DNA of 64,000 nucleotides from Roseovarius faecimaris (GCF_009762325.1 NZ_CP034348.1:1804501-1868500); one strand, 5' to 3'. Numbered from the stretch's first letter, positions 47,809 through 57,423 are shown. The notes: generated from the letters alone by a model not told the origin. Translations and numbers: made by a program.

Positions 47809-49758
47809 TTGACCCGGTCCAAAAATCCGCTCGCCTCGGGAATTGTGCGGCGCTTGCGCGTTGTATTCCTGTCCATCTCGCTGGTCCTGATCGCGGCCAT
47901 CGCGATCGGCGTGCAGCAACTCCTGCTGCTGGAGCGCTCTACGCGGCAGCTCACCCAGTCCTCCGTCCCTGTATTCGAGCGCGCCGCAGAACTGGAGCGG
48001 AGCCTGAAGAACCTGCTATTGCTGCTGCAACAGGTCGATTCGATGTCGGAGCTGCGCAGTTTCAAAAAGGTGCATGACGCCTTCGAAACGCAGCTTGCCC
48101 TTTTGCGCCGTGAAATGCAGAGCTACACCGCCTCGGATCCCGGTCGGCATGACACCCGCGACATGCTGACCGCCCTGGAAGAGATCGAACGAAGCGCCAA
48201 GACCATCCTTACCGCCAAGGAGGCCGCGCTGAATCACACCGCCACAATCGATCGGCTTGAAGAGCAGCTCGCAGGGTTACGCATCAACGCGCGCCACGAG
48301 CTTGAGCGGTTGTCTTTCATCAACCCCCGGCAGGATCCTGGCTCCGATCCCCCGGTCGGCGGCCCCTTTCAAGACCCGGCCGCGCAACCGGAACGCTCTG
48401 AGCGCACTGAGCTCAGCATGGTTGCCATCCTTACCGAACTGACCCTGGAGCTGGAGGCGGTCCTGGACGTGGCCGCGGGGCTGCGCAAAGAAGTCTCCCA
48501 TGAAGGGCTGGATCAGGCGCGCTCCGTCCTGTCGTTCAAGCTGCGGGGGGTGACGGTGCTGCTGGGCCGTCTGCACGACAGCCCGGAACGCGCTGCGCTG
48601 GCCCGCACGGTGATCCAGACCCGCAGCCTGATTTTTGAAACGCCCGGCCTTTTCAGCGCGACCCAGGCACTGCACCGGGAACTGGAGGTTCTGGAGCAGG
48701 AAAAACTCAAGCAGATCGCGCCGATTCAGGCGATCTCCACCGGCTCGAACCGGCTGACCCTGTCCGCCCGCGCGCAGGTCAGCAAAGCCGGCCAGGAACT
48801 TACCCATGCTCTCGACAACCTGGTGATTGTCGTGGTCTTCTCCGGCGCCGTGGCCTTGCTGGTCATTCTCGGGGCACTGATCTTCATCGTAGAGCATCAG
48901 ATCAACCGCCGCATGGCCAAGCTGACCCGCTCCGTCCTCGCCATCGCCGAAGGGCAGAATGACACCGATGTCGATGTCAGAGGCCCGGATGAACTGGGCA
49001 AGATCGCCCGCGCGCTGGAGGTCTTCAAGCTCAACGCCCACGAGCTTCAAAGGTCCAATACCGAGCTTGAGAAATTCGCCTATGTCGCGGCCCATGACCT
49101 GCGCTCTCCACTGCGCGCCATCCAGGACCTGACCGACTGGACCCTGGAAGACCCCGATACGATCCTGTCGGAGGACAGCCAGCAAAACATGCGCATGCTG
49201 CAACAGCGCACCATACGTCTGAACCAGCTTCTATCGGATTTGCTGGAATATTCCCGCGTCGGCAAGGAGGCGAGCGATATCACCCCCGTATCGCTCTCTT
49301 CGGTCGTCAAGGACACCGCCGGGCTTCTCGATCCGGAGGATCACTTCAAAATTCGCTACAAGGGCGTGATGACCCCGGTGTGTACCTATGTCATTCCGCT
49401 CAGGCATATCCTGCTCAACCTGGTCAGCAACGCGATCAAGCACCACGACAAGGCCGAAGGACGCATCACCATTCGCGCTGATGTCCATGCGGGGCGCCTG
49501 ACCTGCCGCGTTTGCGATGACGGCCCGGGGATCGAGCCGCAATATCACGACCGTATCTTCAACCTGTTCCAGACCCTGCGCCCCCGTGACGAGGTCGAGG
49601 GCAGCGGCCTGGGCCTCGCTATCATCCGCAAACTTCTGGAGCAGCATGGCGGCAGCATCCGTGTGCTCTCGGATCCTGCCTTGGGGCGCGGGTCGGAATT
49701 CGTCTTCACCATCCCCGGCCAAAACCAGGCCGAAACAACGCTCAATATCGCGGCCTGA
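47809..49758 (+). CDS. Membrane histidine kinase with periplasmic sensor (arm B)
   Basis: A 649-residue sensor kinase: a first membrane helix (~17-39), a long helical periplasmic region (~40-335), a second helix (~340-362), HAMP (~363-415), HisKA with His429 (YVAAHDLRSPL) and HATPase (VSNAIKHHD, CDDGPGIEP, EGSGLGLAIIRKL). The TTG start at 47809 has AAGGA eight bases upstream. The kinase core matches the short kinase of arm A. Followed by two receiver genes. Confidence 0.92.
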   Translation: MTRSKNPLASGIVRRLRVVFLSISLVLIAAIAIGVQQLLLLERSTRQLTQSSVPVFERAAELERSLKNLLLLLQQVDSMSELRSFKKVHDAFETQLALLRREMQSYTASDPGRHDTRDMLTALEEIERSAKTILTAKEAALNHTATIDRLEEQLAGLRINARHELERLSFINPRQDPGSDPPVGGPFQDPAAQPERSERTELSMVAILTELTLELEAVLDVAAGLRKEVSHEGLDQARSVLSFKLRGVTVLLGRLHDSPERAALARTVIQTRSLIFETPGLFSATQALHRELEVLEQEKLKQIAPIQAISTGSNRLTLSARAQVSKAGQELTHALDNLVIVVVFSGAVALLVILGALIFIVEHQINRRMAKLTRSVLAIAEGQNDTDVDVRGPDELGKIARALEVFKLNAHELQRSNTELEKFAYVAAHDLRSPLRAIQDLTDWTLEDPDTILSEDSQQNMRMLQQRTIRLNQLLSDLLEYSRVGKEASDITPVSLSSVVKDTAGLLDPEDHFKIRYKGVMTPVCTYVIPLRHILLNLVSNAIKHHDKAEGRITIRADVHAGRLTCRVCDDGPGIEPQYHDRIFNLFQTLRPRDEVEGSGLGLAIIRKLLEQHGGSIRVLSDPALGRGSEFVFTIPGQNQAETTLNIAA

Positions 49759-49781
49759 GACAAAAGAAACGGAGCTTTCTG

Positions 49782-50243
49782 ATGACCACTTCCCCCAGCA
49801 GCACCCTGTTCGACGTCGAGACAGATCCGGTCAAGTTCCTGATTGTCGATGATGATCAGGTCAGCGTCATGGCAATCAAGCGGGCCTTGAAAAAACTACG
49901 TATCCTCAACCCGATCCTGGTGGCCCGCGACGGCCGCGAAGCGCTGGACATCCTGCGGGGTGCCAGTGGTGAGGACGGGCTGCCACCGCCCTTTCTCGTC
50001 ACGCTCGATCTCAACATGCCGCGCATGAACGGATTCGAGTTCCTCGAAGAACTGCGCCAGGACAAATCCCTGAACCGCGCGGTCGTTTTCGTGCTGTCCA
50101 CCTCCGACGCCCCGACCGATATCGCCCATGCCTATGACAGCAATGTCGCAGGCTACATCGTGAAGGACGATCTCGGAGACAGTTTCCTTCGCGCGCTCGA
50201 CATGATCGACAGCTTTTCCAAGGTCGTTGAACTGCCTCGCTGA
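49782..50243 (+). CDS. Stand-alone receiver, Rcp1-like
   Basis: A 153-residue REC-only protein with Asp76 (LVTLDLNMPRMNG), the acidic cluster IVDDDQ, Ser-Thr in LSTSD and Lys in IVKDD. This long-loop REC form (with an insertion GASGEDGLPPP) is that of Rcp1-type partners of phytochrome and related kinases. It follows the kinase gene by 23 bases with GGAG upstream. Confidence 0.93.
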   Translation: MTTSPSSTLFDVETDPVKFLIVDDDQVSVMAIKRALKKLRILNPILVARDGREALDILRGASGEDGLPPPFLVTLDLNMPRMNGFEFLEELRQDKSLNRAVVFVLSTSDAPTDIAHAYDSNVAGYIVKDDLGDSFLRALDMIDSFSKVVELPR

Positions 50244-50294
50244 GGCGCCGATGCCGGATTTAACTAGAATCCGAGACGTTTTCCGCCCGGTCCC

Positions 50295-50309
50295 TTAACG
50301 GCTGGTTAA
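50295..50309. promoter_or_regulatory. CtrA-type box (TTAA-N7-TTAA) upstream of the third receiver
   Basis: TTAA at 50295-50298 and 50306-50309, seven bases apart, 71 bases upstream of the receiver start. Second full box in this cluster. Confidence 0.72.
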
Positions 50310-50379
50310 TCATTGACACGCTACCGCTGGTCAGGCGGGACATTCTCGCTTCTTTTCATAAGCACAAACGAGGTTCGTG

Positions 50380-51081
50380 ATGATCACCCCCATGCCGACC
50401 CACACCACTGGCGACCAGGCCCCGATCTCACAAACCGGGATCGCCGCTCTTATCCTCGATGACAATCAGTTCGACCGGCTCAAGATCCGTCGGCTCTTCC
50501 AGTCCACCGGAATGACTGTCTATCTCGACGAAGCCGACTCCCTTCAAACACTTCACGATATGCTGGACGCACAGGAATTCGACGTGATCCTTCTGGACTA
50601 CGATCTGCCGCGGAACAGCGGCATGGACGCCGTCAAACTGGTGCGCAGCCACCCGCGCAACCACAGCGCCGCCACGATCATGGTCACCGGCTTCGACCAA
50701 TCCGACATCGCCGTGCAGGCGCTCAAATTGGGCTGTACCGACTACATCTCCAAGGGGGAACTGTCCGCGGCCCGGCTGCGCACATCCGTACTTGCCGCCA
50801 TTGACGAGGCCGCGCATCTGCACGCCAGCACCCGCGCGCATGAGCAGTTTTCCGAATGCCTCGCCGAACGGATCATGTCCGAATACTCGTCGGTGCTTCA
50901 GCCCGAACTGGCCAAGATCGTTCGCGAAATGCGCGCGTTGAAGGCCACGCTCGGCGATCCCAGCAGCAACCTGCCGCACGATCTGGAACAAATCGAAAAA
51001 CGCTGCATCCGCCTGTGGTCCATCCTGACCAACCGGCAGGAACTGGGCATTCAGCCGATCCCGATCAAAACCATTCAGTGA
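50380..51081 (+). CDS. Receiver protein with helical C-terminus (arm B)
   Basis: A 233-residue REC protein with LILDDNQFDRLKIRR, Asp73 (LLDYDLPRNSG), Thr in MVTGF and Lys in ISKGE, followed by ~100 helical residues without a DNA-binding motif. It is the paralogue of the receiver at 44679 (shared LDD-FDR-IRR and LLDY-LP). ATG 50380 has GAGG six bases upstream; a GTG one codon earlier also exists. It has its own promoter region with a CtrA-type box. Confidence 0.88.
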   Translation: MITPMPTHTTGDQAPISQTGIAALILDDNQFDRLKIRRLFQSTGMTVYLDEADSLQTLHDMLDAQEFDVILLDYDLPRNSGMDAVKLVRSHPRNHSAATIMVTGFDQSDIAVQALKLGCTDYISKGELSAARLRTSVLAAIDEAAHLHASTRAHEQFSECLAERIMSEYSSVLQPELAKIVREMRALKATLGDPSSNLPHDLEQIEKRCIRLWSILTNRQELGIQPIPIKTIQ

Positions 51082-51145
51082 CCGCTCAGCAGGCAGATCG
51101 CAAAGCCCAAACCGTGCCCGACATGTCCCCTCCGATCTGGAAAGT

Positions 51146-51230
51146 TGGTGCGGGTGGAGGGACTTGAACCCCCACGCCTTGCGGCGCCAGAACCTAAATC
51201 TGGTGCGTCTACCAATTTCGCCACACCCGC
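51146..51230 (-). tRNA. tRNA-Leu (anticodon TAG)
   Basis: On the minus strand GCGGGTGTGGCGAAATTGG opens a class II tRNA, the anticodon stem CCAGA/TCTGG holds TTTAGGT (anticodon TAG), a long variable arm GCGCCGCAAGGCGT follows, and the acceptor closes with encoded CCA at 51148-51146. Length 85. Confidence 0.94.
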
Positions 51231-51380
51231 AATCCGCGCGTTCTCTAGCAAAGCCGATTGCCGGATGCGAGAGAATTTATCGCCAATTCTCGGTCTTTGG
51301 CCGAAAAAAGGCGCGACATTAACCGATTCTTGCCATAATCTGCCGCACATAAAAGAGGCAGTGTTAGAGCGAGAAACGCC

Positions 51381-51887
51381 ATGAAACCGAAAACGGTCGG
51401 GCGTGTCAGTGGGATAGCCACGGATACACCTTATCATACCGCAGGACTTCCGTCCGACAGCTATATTCTCACACTCGACGGCGAACGTCAGGTTTCAGAG
51501 ATCGGTGTCGGTGACCGTGTTATCACCCGCGACAGCGGTGTGGCGCGCGTCACCTCCGTGCGCAGCCGCAAGATCGCGGCCCGCGCCATTCGCATTCTCG
51601 CAGGCTCTCTTGGACATACCCGGCCGGAACGCGATGTGCTTCTGCCTGCGGGCCAGCCCGTTCTGATCCGTGACTGGCGCGCGACAGCGGTCTTCAGTTC
51701 GGTCGGCGCCGCAATGATCGAAGCAAGCCGCCTCATCGATGGCGAATTCATCACCGATGAAGGCATGCAAGACATGACGCTTTACGAGCTTTCGTTCGAC
51801 CGCCCGCACATCCTCTATGTGGATGGTCTGGAACTGGCCAGTGACGCCGCCGCCGTGCGCGCCGCCCAGGCCGATCGGGCCGCCTAG
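51381..51887 (+). CDS. Hint-domain protein
   Basis: A 168-residue protein of the Hedgehog/intein (Hint) class: SYILTLDGERQVSEIGVGDRV is the start of the Hint fold, RDVLLPAGQPVLIRDW the central part and TLYELSFDRPHILYVDGLE the C-terminal block with the conserved histidine. The usual nucleophile Cys at the domain start is replaced (PSDSY), so protein splicing or self-cleavage is unlikely. Such proteins are common in Rhodobacterales, usually with unknown function. Its stop overlaps the convergent gene by four bases. Confidence 0.82.
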   Translation: MKPKTVGRVSGIATDTPYHTAGLPSDSYILTLDGERQVSEIGVGDRVITRDSGVARVTSVRSRKIAARAIRILAGSLGHTRPERDVLLPAGQPVLIRDWRATAVFSSVGAAMIEASRLIDGEFITDEGMQDMTLYELSFDRPHILYVDGLELASDAAAVRAAQADRAA

Positions 51888-53422
51888 AGCCCCAGGTCGC
51901 GAAACACCTTCGGCAGCTCCTCCGGCAAATCCTCCGCAATCAGCCCAGGCCCGAAACTGCGGGCGCATTCCACATGCAACCACGCGGCGGTCTCCGCGGC
52001 CTGCATCGGGGCAACCCCTCGCGCCAGAAGCCCGGTGATAAACCCTGCCAGCACATCTCCCGACCCGGCTGTGGCCAGCCAGGGCGCCGCCCGCTCATAC
52101 TGCGCCGAGTTGATAATGCACCGCCCATCCGGGTCCGCAATCACCGTATCGGGCCCCTTGAACAGCACCACACACCCGGCCCGCGCCGCCGCCTCGCGCG
52201 TGGCGTCTACCTTGGAATAGGCCGGGCCCTTGGTGGGCACAGCTTTCAGCTTCTCCGCAATATCCGGAAAGAGCCGCGCGAACTCTCCACCATGCGGCGT
52301 CAACACACAGCCCTCATGCAGCATCCCGAACAGTGCTTCGGGCTCTTCCGCAAAGGCCGTCAGCGCATCCGCATCCAGAACGATGTAGGGTGTGTGCTCT
52401 GCACGCACCGCCATCGGCACCAGCTCCCGCGCCCGCTCCGCACCCAGCCCCGGCCCAAGACAGACCGCATTGAGCCGCTCGTCCTCCAGCACCGAGGCCA
52501 ACCCGTCACCATCCTCCACCCGTCGCAGCATCAGCGCGGTGATCTGGCCCGCCACCTCCATCTGCGCCGCTCCCGGCACCCCCAGCGTCACCAGCCCTGC
52601 CCCGATCCGCAAGCTTGCCCGTGCCGCCAACCGCGCCGCGCCGGTCTTGCCCGCGCCGCCGGAGAGGATCAGGGCATGGCCGTGATCATACTTGTGATCA
52701 AACGGCGTCTTGAAGAGACTACTTTCTTCGATGCAGACAAGAGTGACCGGCTCGCATGTTTGGGATCCGTGGTGTTGCCATGTGTTGATCCCAATATCCT
52801 TCACGATAGCCCGGCCCATCCTGTCGCCGAGAACATGCCCCTGCTTCAGCCGATGAAAACTCACCTCGAGCTCGGCAACGAACGCGTAAATCCCGATTTC
52901 TTTGCCACTATCGGCGCAGACACCTGAAGCGATATCGACTGCCACAATCGCAACGCCATCCGCGATGCAGTCAAGATGACTATCCCAAACATCCTGAAAC
53001 TCATCGGACAAACCGCGCCCCAAGCCGGTTCCAAACAATGCATCAACAAGCAAATCTGTTTCAGTCATCGCAGACGGAGCGGCGGAGAGAGGCAGTACCT
53101 CCCCCAACGCTGCCCATCGCTCATAATTCACCCGCGCATCGGATGGTAGTCTCGCTGGATCGCCATAGAGAAACACCTCCACGTCCCAGCCCCATTCCTT
53201 CAGCAGACGCGCAACGACAAACCCGTCGCCGCCATTATTGCCCGGCCCGCACAGCACCACCGCCCGATGGGACGTCTCGGCCAACTCCGGCCATTCCTCG
53301 AAAACCGCCTCGACCACACCGCGCCCGGCGCGCTCCATCAGTTCCAGCCCGGTGACCTCGCCCGACTCGATAGCGGCCTGTTCAATGGCGCGCATTTGGG
53401 CAGCGGTCAGCAATTCGGTCAT
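51884..53422 (-). CDS. nnr: Bifunctional NAD(P)H-hydrate epimerase / dehydratase
   Basis: A 512-residue metabolite-repair enzyme. The N-terminal half is the YjeF epimerase (LCGPGNNGGDGFVVARLL, VDALFGTGLGRGL) and the C-terminal half is the ADP-dependent NAD(P)HX dehydratase (CVLTPHGGEFARLF, TAGSGDVLAGFITGLL). A stretch near 52690-53130 (epimerase C-part and linker) is visibly poorer in GC than the flanks and has different codon use, suggesting local recombination. Convergent with the Hint gene; divergent from glnB. Confidence 0.95.
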   Translation of the reverse strand: MTELLTAAQMRAIEQAAIESGEVTGLELMERAGRGVVEAVFEEWPELAETSHRAVVLCGPGNNGGDGFVVARLLKEWGWDVEVFLYGDPARLPSDARVNYERWAALGEVLPLSAAPSAMTETDLLVDALFGTGLGRGLSDEFQDVWDSHLDCIADGVAIVAVDIASGVCADSGKEIGIYAFVAELEVSFHRLKQGHVLGDRMGRAIVKDIGINTWQHHGSQTCEPVTLVCIEESSLFKTPFDHKYDHGHALILSGGAGKTGAARLAARASLRIGAGLVTLGVPGAAQMEVAGQITALMLRRVEDGDGLASVLEDERLNAVCLGPGLGAERARELVPMAVRAEHTPYIVLDADALTAFAEEPEALFGMLHEGCVLTPHGGEFARLFPDIAEKLKAVPTKGPAYSKVDATREAAARAGCVVLFKGPDTVIADPDGRCIINSAQYERAAPWLATAGSGDVLAGFITGLLARGVAPMQAAETAAWLHVECARSFGPGLIAEDLPEELPKVFRDLGL

Positions 53423-53468
53423 GAAATTTCCCTTCTGCGATTCATATCAGCACATTTAGTGGGCACTG

Positions 53469-53485
53469 TGCCTATTTTTTAGGCA
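53469..53485. repeat. TGCCTA-N5-TAGGCA inverted repeat in the nnr-glnB promoter
   Basis: A 6-5-6 perfect inverted repeat with an all-T spacer, overlapping the smaller GGCACTGTGCC dyad at its left end. It lies in the 173-base divergent gap and may be an operator or a leader hairpin. No NtrC or sigma-54 consensus was recognised. Confidence 0.45.
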
Positions 53486-53556
53486 TCACCATAGTCGTCA
53501 CCACAGCAGACCCACCCGGTCCAGACTATCCGATTGAGCCCACCATTGAGAAGTGA

Positions 53557-53934
<378 letters not shown>

Positions 53935-53961
53935 AACACCCCAAGGAAAGAGGAAATTGAT

Positions 53962-55368
53962 ATGAGCACCAAAGATCTGCTCAAGACCATCAAGGACGAG
54001 GACGTCGAGTATGTCGACATCCGCTTCACCGATCCGCGTGGCAAACTGCAACATGTGACCGTCATGGCCGATCAGGTCGACGAGGATTTCCTCGAAGAGG
54101 GCTTCATGTTCGACGGCTCGTCGATCGCCGGCTGGAAGTCGATCGAAGCCTCCGACATGAAGCTGATGCCCGACACCAACAGCGCCTATCTTGACCCGTT
54201 CTATGCCGAGAAAACCATCTGCGTGCATTGCTCCGTGGTCGAACCCGACACCGGCGAACCCTATAACCGCGACCCGCGCGGCACCGCTGAGAAGGCCGAA
54301 GCCTATCTGAAAGCCTCCGGCATCGGCGATGTGGCCTATATGGGCCCCGAAGCCGAATTCTTCCTGTTCGACGATGTGCGTTTTTCCAATACGATCAACA
54401 AGGTATCGTATGAAGTTGATGCGATGGACGCATCCTGGAACACCGACACCGAATACGAGATGGGCAATACCGGCCATCGCCCCGGCATCAAGGGCGGCTA
54501 TTTCCCGGTCAACCCGATCGACGACGCCCAGGACATCCGCTCGGAAATGCTGAGCACGATGAAGCGTCTCGGTATGAAGGTCGACAAGCACCACCACGAA
54601 GTGGCGTCCTGCCAGCACGAGCTGGGCCTGATCTTCGACACGCTGACCAAGCAGGCCGATGAGCTGCAGAAATACAAATACGTCATTCACAACGTGGCGC
54701 AGGCCTATGGCAAGTCGGCCACCTTCATGCCCAAGCCGATCTATGGCGACAACGGCACCGGCATGCACGTGAACATGTCGATCTGGAAAGACGGCAAGCC
54801 CCTGTTCGCAGGTGACAAATACGCCGATCTCAGCCAGGAAGCGCTGTATTACATCGGCGGCGTGCTGAAACATGCCAAGACGCTCAATGCCTTCACCAAC
54901 CCCTCGACCAACAGCTACAAGCGGCTGATCCCCGGCTTCGAGGCCCCCGTGCTGCGCGCCTATTCGGCCCGTAACCGCTCGGGTTGTGTGCGGATCCCGT
55001 GGACCGAAAGCCCCAAAGCCAAGCGCGTCGAGGCCCGTTTCCCCGACCCGTCCGCCAACCCCTACCTGTGCTTTGCCGCCCTGCTGATGGCCGGTCTGGA
55101 CGGGATCAAGAACAAGATCGATCCGGGCGAGGCGATGGACAAGAACCTCTACGATCTGCCCGCGGAAGAGCTCGAAGGTATCCCGACCGTCTGCGGCAGC
55201 TTGCGCGAGGCCCTGGAGGCGCTGGCCGCCGATCACGACTTCCTGCTTGCAGGCGACGTGTTCACCAAAGATCAGATCGACGGCTATATCGAGCTGAAAA
55301 TGGAAGAGCTGGAGCGCTACGAGCACACGCCGCACCCGGTTGAGTTCGGCATGTACTACAGCTGCTAA
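53962..55368 (+). CDS. glnA: Glutamine synthetase type I (GlnA)
   Basis: A 468-residue enzyme making glutamine from glutamate and ammonia. It has the beta-Grasp start, [12 protein letters not shown], the ATP-binding region [16 protein letters not shown], and the adenylylation Tyr397 (NLYDLPAEE). Length is standard for GSI-beta. It follows glnB, so PII-dependent control through GlnE and NtrB is expected. Confidence 0.99.
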   Translation: MSTKDLLKTIKDEDVEYVDIRFTDPRGKLQHVTVMADQVDEDFLEEGFMFDGSSIAGWKSIEASDMKLMPDTNSAYLDPFYAEKTICVHCSVVEPDTGEPYNRDPRGTAEKAEAYLKASGIGDVAYMGPEAEFFLFDDVRFSNTINKVSYEVDAMDASWNTDTEYEMGNTGHRPGIKGGYFPVNPIDDAQDIRSEMLSTMKRLGMKVDKHHHEVASCQHELGLIFDTLTKQADELQKYKYVIHNVAQAYGKSATFMPKPIYGDNGTGMHVNMSIWKDGKPLFAGDKYADLSQEALYYIGGVLKHAKTLNAFTNPSTNSYKRLIPGFEAPVLRAYSARNRSGCVRIPWTESPKAKRVEARFPDPSANPYLCFAALLMAGLDGIKNKIDPGEAMDKNLYDLPAEELEGIPTVCGSLREALEALAADHDFLLAGDVFTKDQIDGYIELKMEELERYEHTPHPVEFGMYYSC

Positions 55369-55395
55369 CACGCTGTAGGAAATACCAATATTGGA

Positions 55396-55422
55396 AAAGG
55401 CGCTCTTTCGGGGCGCCTTTTT
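55396..55422 (+). terminator. Rho-independent terminator of glnBA
   Basis: AAAGGCGC (55396-55403) pairs with GCGCCTTT (55413-55420) and leads into TTTTTCG. A short CCAATATTGG palindrome lies just before it. Confidence 0.85.
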
Positions 55423-55546
55423 CGCTTCCCCTGAACGGCAGAACCACAGCATCGCGACGGAGCGCGCGGCCGTGCTTTTCCCCCTTCCACGACGTCATGG
55501 GCTCGGCTATCCTTTTGGATATGCCTGGGTAGGGAGTAGTGCCATC

Positions 55547-56350
55547 ATGTCTTTCAGAACCATCGCCACCGCGATCACCGCCGCGACCTTGCTGTGCGCG
55601 GCCCCTGCCCTTGCCGCGACCTGCGGAAACACCTCCAGCGGATTTGAAAACTGGAAATCAAGCTTTGCCCAGGAGGCACAGCGCGCCGGGGTTGGTCAGC
55701 GCGGCCTTCAGGCCCTGGCCGAGGCGCGCTATGCCTCCAAGACCATCGCCGCCGACCGCAATCAGAAAAGCTTTAAATACAGCCTGGAAAAATTCATGCA
55801 GGTGCGGGGCGCCAACACGATTGTCGCCCAGGGACGCAAGCGCAAGGCCAAGTCGCCCGGCTTTTACGACGCGTTGGAACGTCAGTATGGCGTGCCCGCC
55901 GGCGTGATCATCGCCATTCACGGGATGGAAACAGGCTTTGGCGGGTTCATGGGCGACAGCTCGGTCGTCTCGGCCATCGTCACGCTCACCTATGACTGCC
56001 GCCGCTCTGATTTCTTCAAGCCGCACGCCATCGGCGCGCTCAAGCTCGTGGATCAGGGCTCCATCACCGGCGCCACCAAGGGCGCCAAACATGGCGAACT
56101 GGGTCATACGCAGTTCCTGCCGGGCAATGCGCTGAAATACGGGGTGGACGGGAATGGCGACGGGCGCGTGGATTTCTACAACCTGACCGACGCGCTCACC
56201 TCCACCGCCAATTTCCTGCGCCAGAAGGGTTGGAAACCCGGCCAGGGCTATCAGGAAGGCCAGCCCAATTTCCGCGTCATTCAGGAATGGAACGCGGCAG
56301 GCGTGTATCAGAAAGCCATCGCCATCATGGGCGCACGCATTGACGGCTAA
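55547..56350 (+). CDS. Lytic murein transglycosylase (MltB/SLT_2 type)
   Basis: A 267-residue secreted muramidase with a signal peptide (MSFRTIATAITAATLLCAAPALA), the SLT_2 domain from ~45 onward (FENWKSSFAQEAQRAGV), the catalytic glutamate in HGMETGFG and the GHTQFLPGNALKYGVDGNGDG region. It lacks the C-terminal peptidoglycan-binding repeat of longer MltB proteins. Acts in the periplasm on peptidoglycan. Confidence 0.9.
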   Translation: MSFRTIATAITAATLLCAAPALAATCGNTSSGFENWKSSFAQEAQRAGVGQRGLQALAEARYASKTIAADRNQKSFKYSLEKFMQVRGANTIVAQGRKRKAKSPGFYDALERQYGVPAGVIIAIHGMETGFGGFMGDSSVVSAIVTLTYDCRRSDFFKPHAIGALKLVDQGSITGATKGAKHGELGHTQFLPGNALKYGVDGNGDGRVDFYNLTDALTSTANFLRQKGWKPGQGYQEGQPNFRVIQEWNAAGVYQKAIAIMGARIDG

Positions 56351-56535
56351 GCACCACTCTTGACGACCCCATAACGACCACCTATCTGCAAGGCTCCAAG
56401 GGGCGTCAGGCCCCCGCCGTTCGCATATGGTGAAGCCCTGACATCTGACGCTTTCCCGTTTCTGACCCTCGGGCCAAGACCGGGCGGCAAGGCGAACACC
56501 CGCATTCGGACATCTGGCTCATCGGGAAAGAAACC

Positions 56536-56967
56536 ATGACCCATCAAACTCTTCCGCCGCGCGCGGAGCTCAAGGCACAGGCGCGCCGCCTGCGCGCCGC
56601 CATGGCCGATCAGGGCCGCCCCATGACCCATGCCACCGCCCTGGAAACGGTGGCGCATCAATGGGGTCTGCGCGACTGGAACACCCTGTCTGCCCTCGCG
56701 CCCGACACGGCCCCGCCCTGGCAGATCGGCCAGCGCGTGACCGGGCGCTACCTGGGGCAGCCCTTCAAGGGGCGCATCAAATCGGTGGCGCAAACCGGCG
56801 ACAGCCATGCCAGGCTGACACTGGTCTTCGATCAGCCGGTCGATGTTGTGACGTCCGACAAATTCAGCTCGCTGCGCCGTCAGGTGACCGCAACGGTCAA
56901 TTCTGATGGCCGCACGGTCGAGAAAACATCGGACGGGCAACCGCATCTGGTGCTGCACAGCGCCTGA
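56536..56967 (+). CDS. Glyoxalase-superfamily-related N-terminal domain protein
   Basis: A 143-residue protein. The first ~50 residues (LKAQARRLRAAMADQG, then ALETVAHQWGLRDWNTLSAL) form the small helical domain recognised in glyoxalase-related proteins, followed by a beta-rich part (QRVTGRYLGQPFKGRIK). No metal-binding catalytic residues are clear. Convergent with the DUF6314-like gene, with a shared terminator hairpin. Confidence 0.7.
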   Translation: MTHQTLPPRAELKAQARRLRAAMADQGRPMTHATALETVAHQWGLRDWNTLSALAPDTAPPWQIGQRVTGRYLGQPFKGRIKSVAQTGDSHARLTLVFDQPVDVVTSDKFSSLRRQVTATVNSDGRTVEKTSDGQPHLVLHSA

Positions 56968-56973
56968 CAAACG

Positions 56974-56998
56974 GCCCCGCGCCACCTTGGCGCGGGGT
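56974..56998. terminator. Bidirectional hairpin between convergent genes
   Basis: CCCCGCGCC (56975-56983) pairs perfectly with GGCGCGGGG (56989-56997); a G-U pair extends the stem to 56974/56998. There is no strong T-run on either side. Confidence 0.6.
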
Positions 56999-57423
56999 CA
57001 GTCGATCCCCGGAACGGGCCGCCGGTAGGTGCTGACCATCTTGTAGGCCTTGCGCGGCCCGCTCACCGTCCAGGTGGCAATCCAGTCGGGCCACTGGCCA
57101 AAGCGATACCGCACCTCATATGTGTCCGGATCGCACCAATGGGTGTCTTCGGGGTTCTCCGGGTCAATCCGGTGAAAGGCGCGGCCATCCTCGAACAGAA
57201 CCTCGATCACCCCATCCTCGCCCTCGCGCCACAGATAGGACCGCTGCGCGCTGACCGGGCGCAGCCCTTCGATCTTCATCAGGCCTTTTTCCTCGTAAAG
57301 CAGCCCATCGCCATCCGGCAGGAACCGGGCCGAGCCGCGAAACTGCGCATCGGGCTGATCCTCATGCACGATCCGGCGCTCGACCACCCAGGCGCCCTCG
57401 AAATCTTCCAATGTTATCGTCAT
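56998..57423 (-). CDS. DUF6314-like conserved protein
   Basis: A 141-residue soluble beta-rich protein (DFEGAWVVERRIVHEDQ, FLPDGDGLLYEEKG, CDPDTYEVRYRFGQWPDW). The pattern fits a lipocalin-like DUF6314 fold. No catalytic motif is visible. Transcribed leftward, divergent from purB 70 bases away. Confidence 0.72.
   Translation of the reverse strand: MTITLEDFEGAWVVERRIVHEDQPDAQFRGSARFLPDGDGLLYEEKGLMKIEGLRPVSAQRSYLWREGEDGVIEVLFEDGRAFHRIDPENPEDTHWCDPDTYEVRYRFGQWPDWIATWTVSGPRKAYKMVSTYRRPVPGID

Noticed and set aside
47809-47820. Non-ATG start (TTG) of the membrane kinase as a possible misread
   Set aside because: The rejected idea is an alternative ATG start: the TTG has AAGGA at ideal spacing and gives the full membrane helix, so it was kept.
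53461-53485. Sigma-54 or NtrC site ahead of glnB
   Set aside because: No TGGCAC-N5-TTGC match; only dyads of unknown meaning are present.
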